From a virus: a stretch of 56,144 nt of DNA. Both the position numbers and the translations under genes were made by a program. The first letter of the stretch is position 1. Each line of letters begins with the position of its first letter. The stretch covers positions 1 through 56,144 of the IMG/VR virus record IMGVR_UViG_3300042197_002821; one strand, 5' to 3'. Under the pieces are notes generated by a model. The model was given only the letters and a program-made list of their open reading frames with translations. It was not told the DNA's origin and made no database searches. Positions 21,230-30,877 of the stretch are shown here, one piece after another.

Positions 21230-21918
21230 TGATCAATGTACTCTGCCTTAAACACGGAAAAAAATACGGGCCAGAATATGTAAACAATCTCTATAGCATG
21301 GTAGAGAGACATTTAACTCTGCCTCATAGATTTGTCTGCTTCACTGAAAACACCAACGGCTTAAACGAAAAAATCGATGTCATCGACTTGCCCGTTGACG
21401 GGGGCTACAAAGGTTGGTGGTGGAAGCCTTATACATTTAAACGAGATCATTTCTCCCGAGATGATATTAATCTATTCATAGATCTCGACATGGTCATAGT
21501 GAAAAATATAGACAAGATATTCAATCATCGACCGGGAAAATTCATAGGGCTCGAGGATCCAGGTAGGGCATGGGGCAGGAAAAACCGGCTAGGCTCTGCG
21601 GTAATGCGCTGGCCCAGTGGCGCTTATTCTGATATATGGGAAAAGCTTACTCCCAGCGTTATGACTAAATTCAGAGGGGACCAAGATTGGATCTTTAGCC
21701 TGTACCAAAAAGAACTAGAATTCTATCCCGAGAAATGGATAATGAGCTACAAATGGGAAGTAAGAAAAAAACAAGAGATATCAGGATTCGGTGAAAACGC
21801 TAGGTTCAAAGAAAAGAAAAACGTAGACCTAGATTCGGAGACTATGATACTGGCCTTCCACGGCCATCCACAACCACATCAAGTCGAAGATCCGATCATA
21901 GTCAATAACTGGCGCTGA
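21229..21918 (+). CDS. Glycosyltransferase-like protein
   Basis: A 229-residue GT-A-type protein. The FIDLDMVIVKNID block near residue 85 holds a D-x-D metal site as in GT8 and related families, followed by GRKNRLGSAVMRW and a GDQDWIF motif that fits the acceptor site. It probably adds a sugar to an envelope or DNA/protein acceptor. It ends opposite a minus-strand gene that overlaps its last 40 bases. Confidence 0.75.
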   Translation: MINVLCLKHGKKYGPEYVNNLYSMVERHLTLPHRFVCFTENTNGLNEKIDVIDLPVDGGYKGWWWKPYTFKRDHFSRDDINLFIDLDMVIVKNIDKIFNHRPGKFIGLEDPGRAWGRKNRLGSAVMRWPSGAYSDIWEKLTPSVMTKFRGDQDWIFSLYQKELEFYPEKWIMSYKWEVRKKQEISGFGENARFKEKKNVDLDSETMILAFHGHPQPHQVEDPIIVNNWR

Positions 21919-22745
21919 ATCGAACCTTCTTCGAGCTCTTTCAGAGACCATTCAGTATGGCAGATATCTCTGAACCATTGATTTCTATCTGGTCGCCGAG
22001 GTGACTCTATTTCTTCGAATTCTGAACTCATTGGGCGTGCTAGACTTTTAGGGCCGACTACAGCAGGAGTTCCTCTTATTATCGATTCGACGCCTGGGCT
22101 GCTAGAATAGTTCACTGTTACGAATGTGTTTTCGAGAGCTTGATAGAAATCGTCAGATTCGTTTACGGCCTTAGCCGGAGAATGGACGACGTTTTTAAAC
22201 CTACTGACTATGTCGTTCGAAATACGATTCCGAGGGTGGGATCTTAGCACTATTTTCCTGTCCGAAAATTTCCTAATATCTGTGATCGTGTTTTCGATGT
22301 AGCTGCGGAGATCTTCTCTGTCGGCCCATTGCTGGCTGGTATGATGCTGTGTGCAGAGCAGTATATGGTCTCCAATCTCAGACCAATCCAGCATTTTCAG
22401 GCCTAGCTGTTCCGGACGACAAGGATTCCTTTCGGTGATATAGTCGTAGCAGCCTAGATTGATACCATTTAAGCCCACTCTAAACAATTTTCCCCTGTTC
22501 AAAGTTCCAGATTCCAGCACTATCACGGGCTTGCTCGCTTTCCGGAATCTATCCCATATTAGTTTATTTTGGGACATCTTTCCGCGCCAAAGCACAGACC
22601 AAATCACAGCGATGTCTGCGTCCATGATGTTGCTTTGGATAATCGCACCGTTTTTCGACAGGCCTTTCTTAAAAGCATCGAACACTGGCTGGCTGCCTAT
22701 GGCTCCATACTGCTCAAACAAAGATATCCTTAAAGATTGACCCAT
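21879..22745 (-). CDS. Capsule-polysaccharide/GT-B-like protein
   Basis: A 288-residue minus-strand protein. The C-terminal half has a GT-B-like signature (IVLRSHPRNR, then VNYSSSPGVESIIRGTPAVVG) as in capsule-synthesis and Kdo-transfer type proteins that bind nucleotide sugars. The start at 22745 (MGQSLRISLF) is preferred because a minus-strand promoter (22751-22779) puts the RNA start on it; a longer frame begins at 22769. With the plus-strand enzymes around it, it points to modification of a surface polysaccharide, perhaps to block superinfection (inference). Confidence 0.65.
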   Translation of the reverse strand: MGQSLRISLFEQYGAIGSQPVFDAFKKGLSKNGAIIQSNIMDADIAVIWSVLWRGKMSQNKLIWDRFRKASKPVIVLESGTLNRGKLFRVGLNGINLGCYDYITERNPCRPEQLGLKMLDWSEIGDHILLCTQHHTSQQWADREDLRSYIENTITDIRKFSDRKIVLRSHPRNRISNDIVSRFKNVVHSPAKAVNESDDFYQALENTFVTVNYSSSPGVESIIRGTPAVVGPKSLARPMSSEFEEIESPRRPDRNQWFRDICHTEWSLKELEEGSIQRQLLTMIGSST

Positions 22746-22765
22746 AGCTTTATATATGCTATAAT
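22737..22765 (+). promoter_or_regulatory. Sigma70-type promoter of uvsE, leaderless geometry
   Basis: TTGACC (22737-22742), 17-base spacer, TATAAT (22760-22765). The ATG follows after six bases at 22772. Confidence 0.85.
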
Positions 22766-22779
22766 ACATCTATGGACAA
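22751..22779 (-). promoter_or_regulatory. Divergent minus-strand promoter
   Basis: On the minus strand TTGTCC (22779-22774), 17-base spacer, TATATA (22756-22751), then five bases to the ATG at 22745. It overlaps the uvsE promoter, so the two would compete. Confidence 0.5.
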
Positions 22780-23836
22780 TATCAAACGAATTGGTTTCGC
22801 TTGCAAATGGATCGATCATCCCGGGCAAGTAGATGGTATCAAACCCAAAGACGACTGTAAGAAATACAATACAGGATCTACCACAGTGGCCTGGCTAAAC
22901 AGACAGACTAGAGATATCGCTGAACAAAAACTTTGGTCTCTGATGGAGCAGAACATCGAATCTGTTCGCAAACTAGTAACCAAGGTAGGTGAGCAGGATC
23001 GACATCTTAGGATGGTACGTCTCGGCAGCGATATCTTACCTGTTTACACAGAATCTACCTGGCGCTATTTTTGGCAGTTGCCCGATGTCCAAGCACACGC
23101 AGAACGAGCATTTGCCGAAGTAGGTAGAGTGGCCAGAGATAGAGATGTACGTCTCAGTTTCCATCCCGGGCAGTTCACTGTGCTGGCCAGCGAGAATCCG
23201 GATATCGTAAATAGAAGCATAGAGGAGTTCGAATATCATGTGGATATGGCCCGCTGGATGGGATACGGCAGACAGTTTCAAGACTTCAAGATCAACGTAC
23301 ATATCGCAGGCCGCAAAGGTCCGCAGGGTATCAAAGATGTACTCGGACGTCTTTCTCCCGAAGCCCGAAACACCATTACCATCGAAAACGACGAAATCAG
23401 CTGGGGCATCGATGCCAGCATCGAGCTCGTCGAACACTGCGCTCTCGTACTTGATTTACACCATCACTGGATCCATAGTGGAGAATACATTCAACCTACC
23501 GACGATAGATTTAACCGTATAGTTGATTCTTGGCGGGGTGTAAGACCTGTTATACATTATTCCGTGAGCCGCGAGGATCTACTCACTGATCATCATAAAG
23601 ATACCTTGCCCGACTTACCTCGATTGTTAGATTCGGGGTATAAGAAAGGAAAACTCAGAGCGCATTCAGACTTTTACTGGAACAGCAAGTCTAACGAATG
23701 GGCCCTGAGCTTCTGGGATCACACAGATATCATGTGTGAGTCAAAGGCTAAGAACTTGGCCAGTTTCGCACTCTACGAACAGGCCAAATCCTCGATCACG
23801 CCTTTGGTTTACGACCGCGAGTTGTTGCTTTCTTAA
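22772..23836 (+). CDS. uvsE: UV damage endonuclease (UVDE/UvsE)
   Basis: A 354-residue TIM-barrel repair nuclease. Family signatures are GFACKW at the start, MVRLGSDILP, LSFHPGQFTVLASENPDIV, the metal ligand block ENDE, DLHHHWIHSG and RAHSDFYWN. UVDE nicks DNA 5' of pyrimidine dimers and other lesions, starting a repair route without UvrABC. It is a fitting gene for a phage in sunlit water. It is predicted leaderless. Its last 41 bases overlap a minus-strand gene. Confidence 0.92.
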   Translation: MDNIKRIGFACKWIDHPGQVDGIKPKDDCKKYNTGSTTVAWLNRQTRDIAEQKLWSLMEQNIESVRKLVTKVGEQDRHLRMVRLGSDILPVYTESTWRYFWQLPDVQAHAERAFAEVGRVARDRDVRLSFHPGQFTVLASENPDIVNRSIEEFEYHVDMARWMGYGRQFQDFKINVHIAGRKGPQGIKDVLGRLSPEARNTITIENDEISWGIDASIELVEHCALVLDLHHHWIHSGEYIQPTDDRFNRIVDSWRGVRPVIHYSVSREDLLTDHHKDTLPDLPRLLDSGYKKGKLRAHSDFYWNSKSNEWALSFWDHTDIMCESKAKNLASFALYEQAKSSITPLVYDRELLLS

Positions 23837-24098
23837 CTGCGGTTTTAGCTTTGACCGCTGCTTTTTTAGCACCGGCTTTAGCCTTGGTAGCCGCGACTTT
23901 GACATCAGCAGCGTCTACTTTACCGTCTTTGTTTAGATCAGCAGCAGTTTGGACTCCGCTTACTGCGTTGTCGACCGCAGTTTTAGCATCTGCTAGGTCG
24001 ATTTTCCCATCATTGTTGATGTCAAGGGTTTTCGATGATCTATTAAAATAGATCAAAGCAGCCACGACAACAACGATAGCAACTAAGATTAATTCCAT
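23796..24098 (-). CDS. Membrane-anchored EF-hand protein with histone-H1-like tail
   Basis: A 100-residue protein with an AAGGAGA ribosome site. Residues 3-19 form a membrane anchor. Two calcium-binding loops follow, DINNDGKIDLAD (about 26-37) and DLNKDGKVDAAD (about 54-65), like a dockerin or paired EF-hand. The last 35 residues are a Lys/Ala-rich tail ending TTRGRKPKA, like histone H1 or bacterial HU tails that bind DNA. The combination would place calcium sensing and polyanion binding at the membrane. Function unknown. Confidence 0.8.
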   Translation of the reverse strand: MELILVAIVVVVAALIYFNRSSKTLDINNDGKIDLADAKTAVDNAVSGVQTAADLNKDGKVDAADVKVAATKAKAGAKKAAVKAKTAVKKATTRGRKPKA

Positions 24099-24185
24099 TT
24101 TGTGTCTCCTTGTGGGTAAAATTATTTATTGGTAAATATCTTAGCGGGCTTCGAAAATGGCCTGGAAAATCAAGATCAACCTTAA

Positions 24186-24193
24186 GATAAATA
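24186..24193 (+). promoter_or_regulatory. T4-type late promoter (GATAAATA)
   Basis: GATAAATACTT lies 23 bases before the ATG of the 2216-residue fibre gene; it matches T4 late TATAAATACT except for the first base. Confidence 0.75.
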
Positions 24194-24216
24194 CTTAAAA
24201 CAGCGGAGTCTACGGA

Positions 24217-27200
24217 ATGGCAAGACAAATTATCGACATCGGTCTAGAGGGCAACGACGGTACCGGTGACAGTTTACGAGAATCATTTAGGAAATCCAAC
24301 GAAAATTTCAGAGAGCTATATGCTATCTTTACCAAAGAGGGCGAGCTTTCTTTCTTAGATCTAGGTGATACTCCAGACAATTTTGACGGCGCTGCTAACA
24401 AACTCTTAGTAGTAAACTCCAACGAAGATTCTATAATTTTCAAAGAACTAGTGGAAGGTGACGGGATCAGATTCCAAGTCGATTCTACTAGTATCACGCT
24501 GATCTCTGAACCTATATCTAGACTCATAGATGACGGTCGACCAAGATTACAGACACATCTCAGCGCCAAAGGTAACGCCCTAGGCAACATCTCAGTGCCC
24601 ACAGCCGACAACGGACTGCTCACTGAGTACGTGATCACGCACCCAGACGAGCAAAGCATCGATATCAACAGTTTCGCTATCAACAAAGGATATGCTGATG
24701 ATCGATATGTAGATCGTGCGGGAGACTTGATCACGGGCAATATCAGGAGCACCATACAAGAAAGATCACTACCTGAATATAGGGTCATAGTTTCCTATAC
24801 CGCAGAAGGATTTTTAAACATCCCCAATCACCAACTGAGCGCCGCTGACGTCGATGGGGATCCTTGGATTTATTCCAGCACAGGTACTTCAGCGGCAGGC
24901 GTGGTCAACAACCAAACATATTATCTAAGAGTTGTAGGCGCTAATACACTGAGCCTACATACCGACGCCGCGGGCGCTCTCACCGGTACCGGCGCTAGAG
25001 TGATGAGTGGCGGCACGGGCACACAGAGCATAAAAGGCCAGTATTACAATCCTTTACTGCTAGGTAATTGGAATCCAGATGAGCTCATGACCAGGAATTA
25101 CATAGTGCGCCGACAGGGCGATGCTATGACTGGTCCATTGTATCTCAACGACCACCCGCCTCCACTTTCCGGATCTGGAACTCCCACAGGCATCGAGGAC
25201 CTACGTGCAGCCAGCAAATTTTACGTGGACAACTCCAGCTTTGCCAGCAAGGTCAACCTCTATGTTTCTACATCAGGATCTGATGATCAGCCATTTACTC
25301 CACCTGGACGAGAAGGTAGATCGCTGGCCTATGCTTTCGCTTCTGTGGGCAAGGCCTGCGGAGTAGCCGAAGAAATCATAAGAGACTCTGAGTGGGAACC
25401 AGGACCTTACAGACAGTTAATAGCATTTAACAGTGGTGCCAGCTATTCTACGCTGAAGGCTGTGCATACACCAACCAGTGCTTCAGTGCTACAGCCCGAC
25501 GATGGCGCATCAACGAGGATATTCTTTTCTAACAACAACGGCTCTAGGGTAGATCAAGGTGCTGCAGCCAATCAGGACATCGTACCTGGAAAACTGGTCA
25601 GAGGTGTGCTGTCAAACGCTCACGGATTCATAACCTATTATTATGGTGTCAGCACTGCAGCACAGATCAGCGCCGACGCTGGAGTTCAGAGCACTGACTA
25701 TCTAGATCTTAGAAACGTCAAGGGAACTTTCGCGGTAGCTAAAAATATCAACGGTGTTACTACTTGGAGTTTCGATGGAACAGTGATCACCGTGACCAGC
25801 GCGGGCCACGGTTTATATCCTGGACAGACTATAACCGTTTCTGGTGCGATCACGGCTTCTAACTCTCCCAACGGCACTTTCATCGTCGACACTGTGGTCA
25901 ATGCCAACACATTTACCTACAAAGTCGCCCAGGCACCGGGAGGTACCACCGCTTCGGGATCTCTAAACATACAGGTTCAAGGTGAAAATCTAGAATTCGC
26001 AGAGCCGGTCAAGATACAGCAGGTAACTGTGATCGTGGAAAGCGGTATCTACTACGAAGACTTTCCTATAAGATTGGCAGCCAACGTTTCTATCCTAGGC
26101 GATGAATATAGACGCTGCATAATCCGACCCAAAAACAGAGCAAGCCAGAGCCGTTGGGTCGACCTTTGGTTTTACAGAGATACCATGTTCGATGGCATGC
26201 ACATCGCTACAGCCGGAACACCATACACTAATCCACAGACCAACGAAGTAGACGGATACTATGGATATCATTACCTATCAGATCCTACAGATATAAATTC
26301 TACACCAAAAAACAACCAAGAGATAGATTGCTTCCTCTGCGGTGATGCTACCATCGTCCGCCAGATAACTGTGCAAGGGCAGGGCGGATTCATGATGGTC
26401 TTAGATCCAGAAACACAGATATTATCAAAGTCCCCTTACTGCCAACAGGGATCTAGTTTTTCTGGCAGCATAAACAAACAGAGATTCGCAGGCGGACAGT
26501 TTGTGGACGGTTTCACTGGGAACATGAACGCTGAAGTCTTAGAGGTTGTTGACACTGAAACTCTTAAAATAACAGGAATACCTAGACCTCCACAGGTGCC
26601 AACTTCGTACTTCGTCACAGGCCGTAGGTTTAAGATCAACGATTACACCCCTGCAAGTAACGGTGACGATAATGCTGCTGAAATACTAGAAATCAATAGA
26701 CAATTCATCATCGAGGAAGTTTCAGCATATATCGGTGCTCCAGTAACATCCAACGGTCTAGGCTTCGAGGATTACAACGAAGTCAAGTGCCGCAGAGACA
26801 TTGGATATCTCGTCGATGCTTTGGCTTTCGATCTTAGATATGGCGGCAACACACAGTCTATATTTGCTGCGAGAAAATATCATTATGGTGTCATAGAGAG
26901 ATTGCCCAGCGAGCAAGTTTCTTACACGAAGTCAGCATATCTACATCTAGCAGTTATCGCCAAAGATATAATAACCAATACCACTATATCAACCTCATAC
27001 CAAGGAATCATCGCCCAGAATAAAACGCTGACATCGGGCGATCCTTTGACTAGATCGCGCATCGATACCCTGATAACTTTGATCAACGATATCATCGAAA
27101 ACGGTGCCAGTGTCGCTCCCCAGATAGGAGAACAGAACTATGAGTATCCGACCTTCTCGCTGATCATAGATGCTGGCACACCCGTGCAATCAGCACCTCC

Positions 27201-30200
27201 CAGCATTATAACACTGTTGACCGCTGGTAACACTTCGATGCTGAGCAACGACTTTACCCAGGTCAACGATCTCGGCTATGGTCTAGTAGGCGTGAACAAT
27301 GCTCTAGTAGAAACCGTGTCAGTGTTCACCTACTACTGTCAAGCAGCTTTTTATGTGTCCAACGGTGCCCAAATACGATCACTGAACGGTTCTAGCTGCC
27401 AGGGTGTCTTCGGGCTAATAGCCGAAGGATCAGATCCCTTGGAAGTTCCAGACCAAGTGATCTTAAATGACGATACCGCACAGTACGCCAAGGTATTCAA
27501 GAGATTTTCTTACAGCAACGAAGGGGTTGTTGAAAAATTTGAGTTCATGATCGAAAATTTTGATTACATCCCCTACGACAGCGGATTTGTTGAGATCGAT
27601 CACGGGGGCATCATCGGAATCGCTGTCTATCCCGTATCGAATTACAGTGAAGCTTCCGCTGGTGTTGGGGAGCCGGGCGTAACCTATCCGGCAGGCAGCG
27701 TGTTAAGAGTTACCCTAACTATATCAAACATTGCAGGAATCACCAACGGCTTGGCTGCTGATCTCGTTGACGGCCAAAAGGTTTTGATCAGGAATGGTTC
27801 TCAGTTAAAATTCCGTAACGTCTTAGAAGTACGCCCAACTAGACCATCGACTGCACTGACATTAGTCGGTGATCCTGACACAAACATTGATCCAGCGACA
27901 GGAAGAGAAAATGCGCCAGTGTATCGAGTCATCGCTTATAATCTGAGAGATCCGTTAGGCAATGCTTTAAATCGATCACTGAATGTTATCGCAGCAAGTA
28001 ATACCAATCCTTTGGTATTGACTCTTTCAGCTAATCATGGATTCGCAGATGGAGATTACATCAAGCTCACTGGCTTGCAGACTTCCTGGAAAAGCATAGA
28101 ATACGATCCGCTGACCGACAACAGATACTATGTCAAAGTCACAGGCTACGATCCTGACACTGTCGCTGTATATACGAACTCGGCATTAACCAATGGTGTC
28201 AATAGCAGCTCTCTGCCTCTGTTTGCCGCACAGCAAACCGAATCTGTGACATTAAACTATGATATCGCGATCTTAGAAGCGGACGAACCTTACAAATACA
28301 TCGAAATAGATGTGCATCCCACTGCTTATCTACAGACCGAGGCAGCATCGGGATACATCACAGGCGGCTCTGGATCTAAAACATTGGGCAATACCGCAGG
28401 TGACACTTACATCGCTATACGACCTGTAACGGCTAATAGACTGATAAAACTGAGATTAGAAACTGCTCAGATGCTGTTTGGTTGGGATGGAAAAATACAT
28501 CGCATCATCGGACTAATCAAAGGTCCCGATAGCTACCTCGGTGATCAAGGCTATGATATCATAAGGATTTCAGACATTGGAGTCGACGGTAACCCTCTGC
28601 AGAATATAAATTCACCAGCTGGGGGTGCTGGTCTCTATAGTGCAGTAAAAGCCGATCAGGAGATCAACGTAGGCCTGTCTAAAGGTGAAGCCGCAGAGGT
28701 CGTAGTTAATATCTCTACATGTAGGGCCACAGGTCATGATTTCTTAGACATCGGCACTGGCGGATATAATGAAACCAACTATCCAGAGAAGATCTACGGA
28801 GCACCGATCAATAAGGTTAATCCTGATGAGAGGATCGTTCTCGAAAAAACTCGAGGTCGAGTGTTCCATGCGTCCACTGACCAAAACGGATTCTTTAGAA
28901 TCGGAAGATTCTTCTCGGTAGATCAGGGCACTGGCGAAGTTACCATCGATGCTGGTCGCATATCGCTGACTGGAGTCACTGGCCTTAAATTCCGAAGTGG
29001 TGTTCGAGTCACAGAGTTTAGTGCCGACAGTACATTTGCTTCTGCAACTAACGAAAACGTAGCTACCATGCTGGCTGTGGAAAATTATATCGATGCCAGG
29101 CTAGGAAAAAATCGTAGCCAAGACCTATCGAACTCAAACATTGGTGGCGCCGGTTTCTTAGATGCTGACGGCATCGTTAATTACAGGGGAGGATCAGATC
29201 CGACCAACAAAAGACCATTAAATCTAGGAGGCGCTAGAATCGCTAACCTAGCCAATCCTATCAATCTACAGGATGCTGCTACTAAGTTTTATGTCGACGA
29301 TCAAGAACTGTCCGATGATCGAGTAGATACCACTACCGCTCCGGCCAAAGCCGCGAATGACGTCTTAGTTTGGAACGGCACTAAATGGGTTAATGCGGAA
29401 ACTGCCACTACTGGTGATATTGCTACATCGCTGAACGGCAAAGCGCTGGCCCTTAACATCAAATCTGGGGCGATCATCGACGGCGATGTTAATACCAACG
29501 CTGCTGTCACACAGACTAAATTAGACCTAAGGAACAGTCCTGTGTCTAGGGCCAATTCTTTAGTGGTCACAGCTACCAGCGGAAACGGCACCACGGCTAC
29601 GCTGAGTTTTGGCAATCAAAGCGAGCCGCCATTTTCGATAGGAAGTTATATACAAGTTTCCAATGTAGCACCTTCTGCGTATAACGGGACTTTCCAAGTC
29701 ACTGCATGTACACCGACTACTGTATCTTATACTTCTACGGCCACGGGAGGTATCGTATCACAGGGCACCGTAGCTGCACAGAAAGGTATAGCAGCATTTA
29801 ACAGCGTAGAATTTAACAGCACCTCTGGTTGGATATCTTTACGGGACAACGGTATAGCTAAGAGCAAACTCGATCTAATCGGGCCACAAACTGTGCTAGG
29901 AAATAAAAGCCCGCCCGGGGGCGAAAGATTGGCACCCGCAGAGATCTCATTCTCAGACATCATAGCAGGAGGAGGTGCTGTTTCGAGAAGCGAATTCACA
30001 TCAAACGGTGCGATGACCGTATCTATCGATCAGGGCACTAGTATTAGGACTTTCAGCGTAACTGGAATATCGATATCGTCGAGCAGTGCTGGTAATAAAC
30101 TAGTGCAGAGAAATTCCAACGGTAAAGGCAGTGTCACGGTTCTACAGTTAAACGATAAAGATGCTCTGCTGCATGGTAGTGACAGCGATATCAAATTGAT

Positions 30201-30867
30201 ATCCCCCGATGGCGTGTACACGCTGCTCACTGGTAAAGGTACTAACAGCACAAATGCTGAATTGACTCTGCACGGAAATACCACTGTCAACGGAAATATA
30301 ACTGCTAATGGTGCTGTTACTAATATAAGTTGTGGGAATCAAGTTTCAGGAAAAATCGGATCTTTCTCTGAAAGTGTCAAGACTGCCAATCTCTTAGCTC
30401 GAGATTCTGGCGGAAATACTAATAACAACACCTTAGGAACGATACAAGGATATTGGTCCTTGACTGATGGTTCTAGATTAGAGGCTACCTATGCCGACTT
30501 AGCTGAATATTACGAAGCGGATAAAGTCTACGAAATCGGAACAGTTCTAGTGTTCGGCGGCGAAAAGGAAGTCACAGTTACCAGCAACCACGAAGATCGC
30601 AGAGTCGCGGGAGTCGTATCGGAACACGCTGCATTCATCATGAATCAACAATGTCCTGGCATCAAGATCTGTATAGCACTACAAGGTCGTGTTCCGGTAA
30701 AAGTCATAGGCAGAGTGCGCAAAGGCGATATGCTGGTAGCTGCGGCGAGACCTGGATATGCCATAGTCAGCCACGATCCGAAACTAGGATCTGTGATAGG
30801 CAAGTCTCTAGAAAACAAAGACACGCTAGACGATGGTATGGTAGAAGTTTCTGTAGGTAAAATGTAA
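24217..30867 (+). CDS. Giant tail-fibre/baseplate-like virion protein
   Basis: A 2216-residue structural protein. It opens with a short attachment motif (IIDIGLEGNDGTGDSLRESF, residues 5-24) shared with the proteins at 30878 and, more loosely, 34280. Beta-rich repeats follow, including ALGNISVPTADNGLLTEY, KFYVDNSS type connectors at about 335 and 1690, and a long central domain (about 850-1500). The last 110 residues (YADLAEYYEAD, RVAGVVS, ALQGRVPVKVIGRVRKGD, GYAIV) resemble the peptidase-G2-like self-cleaving or chaperone end of phage fibres. It probably recognises the host surface. No ribosome site is obvious except ggag 14 bases upstream. Confidence 0.85.
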   Translation: MARQIIDIGLEGNDGTGDSLRESFRKSNENFRELYAIFTKEGELSFLDLGDTPDNFDGAANKLLVVNSNEDSIIFKELVEGDGIRFQVDSTSITLISEPISRLIDDGRPRLQTHLSAKGNALGNISVPTADNGLLTEYVITHPDEQSIDINSFAINKGYADDRYVDRAGDLITGNIRSTIQERSLPEYRVIVSYTAEGFLNIPNHQLSAADVDGDPWIYSSTGTSAAGVVNNQTYYLRVVGANTLSLHTDAAGALTGTGARVMSGGTGTQSIKGQYYNPLLLGNWNPDELMTRNYIVRRQGDAMTGPLYLNDHPPPLSGSGTPTGIEDLRAASKFYVDNSSFASKVNLYVSTSGSDDQPFTPPGREGRSLAYAFASVGKACGVAEEIIRDSEWEPGPYRQLIAFNSGASYSTLKAVHTPTSASVLQPDDGASTRIFFSNNNGSRVDQGAAANQDIVPGKLVRGVLSNAHGFITYYYGVSTAAQISADAGVQSTDYLDLRNVKGTFAVAKNINGVTTWSFDGTVITVTSAGHGLYPGQTITVSGAITASNSPNGTFIVDTVVNANTFTYKVAQAPGGTTASGSLNIQVQGENLEFAEPVKIQQVTVIVESGIYYEDFPIRLAANVSILGDEYRRCIIRPKNRASQSRWVDLWFYRDTMFDGMHIATAGTPYTNPQTNEVDGYYGYHYLSDPTDINSTPKNNQEIDCFLCGDATIVRQITVQGQGGFMMVLDPETQILSKSPYCQQGSSFSGSINKQRFAGGQFVDGFTGNMNAEVLEVVDTETLKITGIPRPPQVPTSYFVTGRRFKINDYTPASNGDDNAAEILEINRQFIIEEVSAYIGAPVTSNGLGFEDYNEVKCRRDIGYLVDALAFDLRYGGNTQSIFAARKYHYGVIERLPSEQVSYTKSAYLHLAVIAKDIITNTTISTSYQGIIAQNKTLTSGDPLTRSRIDTLITLINDIIENGASVAPQIGEQNYEYPTFSLIIDAGTPVQSAPPSIITLLTAGNTSMLSNDFTQVNDLGYGLVGVNNALVETVSVFTYYCQAAFYVSNGAQIRSLNGSSCQGVFGLIAEGSDPLEVPDQVILNDDTAQYAKVFKRFSYSNEGVVEKFEFMIENFDYIPYDSGFVEIDHGGIIGIAVYPVSNYSEASAGVGEPGVTYPAGSVLRVTLTISNIAGITNGLAADLVDGQKVLIRNGSQLKFRNVLEVRPTRPSTALTLVGDPDTNIDPATGRENAPVYRVIAYNLRDPLGNALNRSLNVIAASNTNPLVLTLSANHGFADGDYIKLTGLQTSWKSIEYDPLTDNRYYVKVTGYDPDTVAVYTNSALTNGVNSSSLPLFAAQQTESVTLNYDIAILEADEPYKYIEIDVHPTAYLQTEAASGYITGGSGSKTLGNTAGDTYIAIRPVTANRLIKLRLETAQMLFGWDGKIHRIIGLIKGPDSYLGDQGYDIIRISDIGVDGNPLQNINSPAGGAGLYSAVKADQEINVGLSKGEAAEVVVNISTCRATGHDFLDIGTGGYNETNYPEKIYGAPINKVNPDERIVLEKTRGRVFHASTDQNGFFRIGRFFSVDQGTGEVTIDAGRISLTGVTGLKFRSGVRVTEFSADSTFASATNENVATMLAVENYIDARLGKNRSQDLSNSNIGGAGFLDADGIVNYRGGSDPTNKRPLNLGGARIANLANPINLQDAATKFYVDDQELSDDRVDTTTAPAKAANDVLVWNGTKWVNAETATTGDIATSLNGKALALNIKSGAIIDGDVNTNAAVTQTKLDLRNSPVSRANSLVVTATSGNGTTATLSFGNQSEPPFSIGSYIQVSNVAPSAYNGTFQVTACTPTTVSYTSTATGGIVSQGTVAAQKGIAAFNSVEFNSTSGWISLRDNGIAKSKLDLIGPQTVLGNKSPPGGERLAPAEISFSDIIAGGGAVSRSEFTSNGAMTVSIDQGTSIRTFSVTGISISSSSAGNKLVQRNSNGKGSVTVLQLNDKDALLHGSDSDIKLISPDGVYTLLTGKGTNSTNAELTLHGNTTVNGNITANGAVTNISCGNQVSGKIGSFSESVKTANLLARDSGGNTNNNTLGTIQGYWSLTDGSRLEATYADLAEYYEADKVYEIGTVLVFGGEKEVTVTSNHEDRRVAGVVSEHAAFIMNQQCPGIKICIALQGRVPVKVIGRVRKGDMLVAAARPGYAIVSHDPKLGSVIGKSLENKDTLDDGMVEVSVGKM

Positions 30868-30877
30868 GGAGTCAAAC

